Source: Terrabacter sp. Root85
GTDB lineage: Bacteria; Actinomycetota; Actinomycetes; Actinomycetales; Dermatophilaceae
DNA length: 64,000 bases
Reading direction: 5' to 3'
Assembly: GCF_001429185.1 (NCBI RefSeq)
Contig: NZ_LMIW01000013.1
Span: forward strand, 131,418-195,417
Below, piece after piece: positions 62,986 through 64,000 of this stretch. Made by a program: the position numbers and the translations under genes. A model generated the notes under the pieces. It was not told where the DNA came from. It did not search any database and saw only the letters and a program-made list of their open reading frames with translations. Within the stretch, counting starts at the first letter, position 1, and the number at the start of each line of letters is the position of its first letter.

Positions 62986-64000
62986 TCACCCTTCCATCGC
63001 CAGGGCCATCGGCAGGACGGCCGGCGCACCGGCCTCGCGCAGCAGCCCGGCACAGACCGTGAGCGTCCACCGTGAGTCGCTGACGTCGTCGAGCAGCAGG
63101 ACCGGACCCGGGACGCCGTTGAGCGAGGCCGCGAGCTCGGGGCCGACGGCGAGCCGACCCCACACGTTGGCGAGCCGGAAGGCGCTGTTGCCGCCGGGCT
63201 CGCCGACGGGGCCGCCCTCGACGAGGTCGAGCGCACCGAGGTAGGGGAGCCGTCCCAGCTGTCCGAGGCCGGCGGCCAGCGACTCGACGAGCAGCGGGCG
63301 CCGACGCGACGGCACGGAGACGATGGCCGCCGGCCGTTCCTGCCACCCCCACCCGGCGAGCACGTCGACACAGGCGCGGACGACCTCGGCGGGGACTTCA
63401 CGGTCCTCGCCGCGGAGCAGCTCACGGAGCCGCTGACCCCACCCGAGGTCGCTGAGGCGGGCGACGGCGCGGCCCTCCTGCATCGAGACCGACGGCGCGA
63501 TCTTGCCCTTGAGCGGGACGCCCAGACGGTCCATGCCCGACGGCCACTGCGCACGGGACTCGAGGACGACGCCGGGGCGCTCGAGGCGCGAGCGGGCGGT
63601 GTTCACGGCGGCCTCGGGGATCGTCGTGTCGAACCAGGGATCGGTGCACCGGTCGCACCGCCCACAGGGCTCGGCGGAGTCGTCGTCGAGGGTCTGCTGG
63701 AGGAAGGCCATGCGGCAGCGGTCGGTGCGTTCGTAGTCGACCATGAGCTGCTGCTCGCGCTCGCGCGCCTCGGTGACGCGTCCATAGCGCTCGGCGTCGT
63801 AGGTCCACGGCTCACCGGTGGCGGTCCATCCGCCGGGCACGCGGTGCACGGCGCCGTCGACGTCGAGGACCTTGAGGAGCAGCTCGAGACGCGTGCGGCG
63901 CACGTCGACGATGGACTCGAGGGCGACCGTCGACAGGGCCCGGGGGGACTCGGACAGGGCGCGCACGACGGCATCGGCCTGGTCCTGCTTGGGCATGGAC
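62986..64000 (-). CDS. RecQ-type DNA helicase C-terminal part fused to a phosphoribosyltransferase-like domain (5' truncated)
   Basis: The last 338 residues are visible; the frame is still open at base 64000, so the helicase core lies outside. A region resembling the RecQ zinc-binding domain is clear: RYGRVTEAREREQQLMVDYE, then CRMAFLQQTLDDDSAEPCGR-CDRC. It is followed by about 60 residues of linker (FDTTIPEAAVNTARSRL, VPLKGKIAPSVSMQEGRAVA) and a C-terminal domain with GPVLLLDDVSDSRWTLTVCA, which matches the PRPP-binding loop of phosphoribosyltransferases (ComF-like). Similar fusions occur in other actinobacterial RecQ proteins. Whether the second domain is catalytic is unknown. Confidence 0.8.
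   Translation of the reverse strand, partial: SMPKQDQADAVVRALSESPRALSTVALESIVDVRRTRLELLLKVLDVDGAVHRVPGGWTATGEPWTYDAERYGRVTEAREREQQLMVDYERTDRCRMAFLQQTLDDDSAEPCGRCDRCTDPWFDTTIPEAAVNTARSRLERPGVVLESRAQWPSGMDRLGVPLKGKIAPSVSMQEGRAVARLSDLGWGQRLRELLRGEDREVPAEVVRACVDVLAGWGWQERPAAIVSVPSRRRPLLVESLAAGLGQLGRLPYLGALDLVEGGPVGEPGGNSAFRLANVWGRLAVGPELAASLNGVPGPVLLLDDVSDSRWTLTVCAGLLREAGAPAVLPMALAMEG

Overview
The window is a contiguous piece of chromosome from a very GC-rich actinobacterium. The evidence is GC-saturated third codon positions, many GTG starts and one TTG start, 4-bp ATGA/GTGA gene overlaps, actinobacterial families (DUF3039, DUF2017, DUF3618, DUF5994, an Rv1339-like metallo-beta-lactamase protein) and mycobacterial-type gene orders (pncB/clpS/DUF2017 and MBL/rph/rdgB). 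Gene content and style best fit the Micrococcales, perhaps Intrasporangiaceae; that placement is inference. No insertion sequence, integrase, CRISPR array or rRNA was seen. Coding density is near 90 percent, and both window ends cut genes (a DEAD-box helicase at the left, a RecQ-type helicase at the right).

Layout. 0-5 kb: DEAD-box RNA helicase with a 99-bp repeat tail, YqgE, a glutamate racemase-like protein, DUF3039 and a secreted M43-type metalloprotease. 5-11 kb: SF2 helicase, Tat-exported 5'-nucleotidase, a methyltransferase and a GH13 glycosidase. 11-20 kb: tyrosine/homogentisate catabolism (AsnC-type regulator, hppD, fumarylacetoacetase, an uncharacterised protein, homogentisate dioxygenase, IclR regulator), interrupted by an RDD membrane protein and a drug-efflux MFS pump. 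20-28 kb: NAD salvage (pncA-pncB) divergent from clpS-DUF2017, then an Rv1339-like phosphodiesterase, aldo/keto reductase, rph-rdgB and a membrane-anchored molybdopterin oxidoreductase. 28-35 kb: RidA with a small zinc-ribbon protein, tRNA-Leu, peroxiredoxin, a GroES-like protein, an endolysin-like hydrolase, tRNA-Lys, a glutamate-cysteine ligase-like protein, tRNA-His, orn, a PrsW protease and tRNA-Arg. 35-46 kb: SulP transporter, two coupled dynamin-like GTPases, an SSB paralogue, ettA, a CorA-like transporter and a MocR/YczE pair. 46-50 kb: 2'-5' RNA ligase-like protein, TetR regulator, acyl-CoA dehydrogenase and SDR. 50-55 kb: five-gene iron-siderophore uptake operon under a double DtxR/IdeR palindrome. 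55-62 kb: glgX-treY-treZ trehalose synthesis operon. 62-64 kb: thioesterase II and the end of a RecQ-phosphoribosyltransferase fusion.

Themes. Most operons are translationally coupled. A recurrent leaderless promoter module (TANNNT, six bases, then ATG or GTG) lies directly before at least nine genes and fixes their starts. Local regulators sit beside their probable targets with visible palindromes: AsnC/hppD, IclR/homogentisate operon, TetR/acyl-CoA dehydrogenase, MocR/YczE and a DtxR site. The most unexpected signal is the 8-mer GTATGCCG/CGGCATAC, whose 7-mer core was counted 30 times on both strands in coding and intergenic DNA although TAT and ATA are otherwise scarce. Convergent gene junctions also carry unusual short repeats and inverted repeats.
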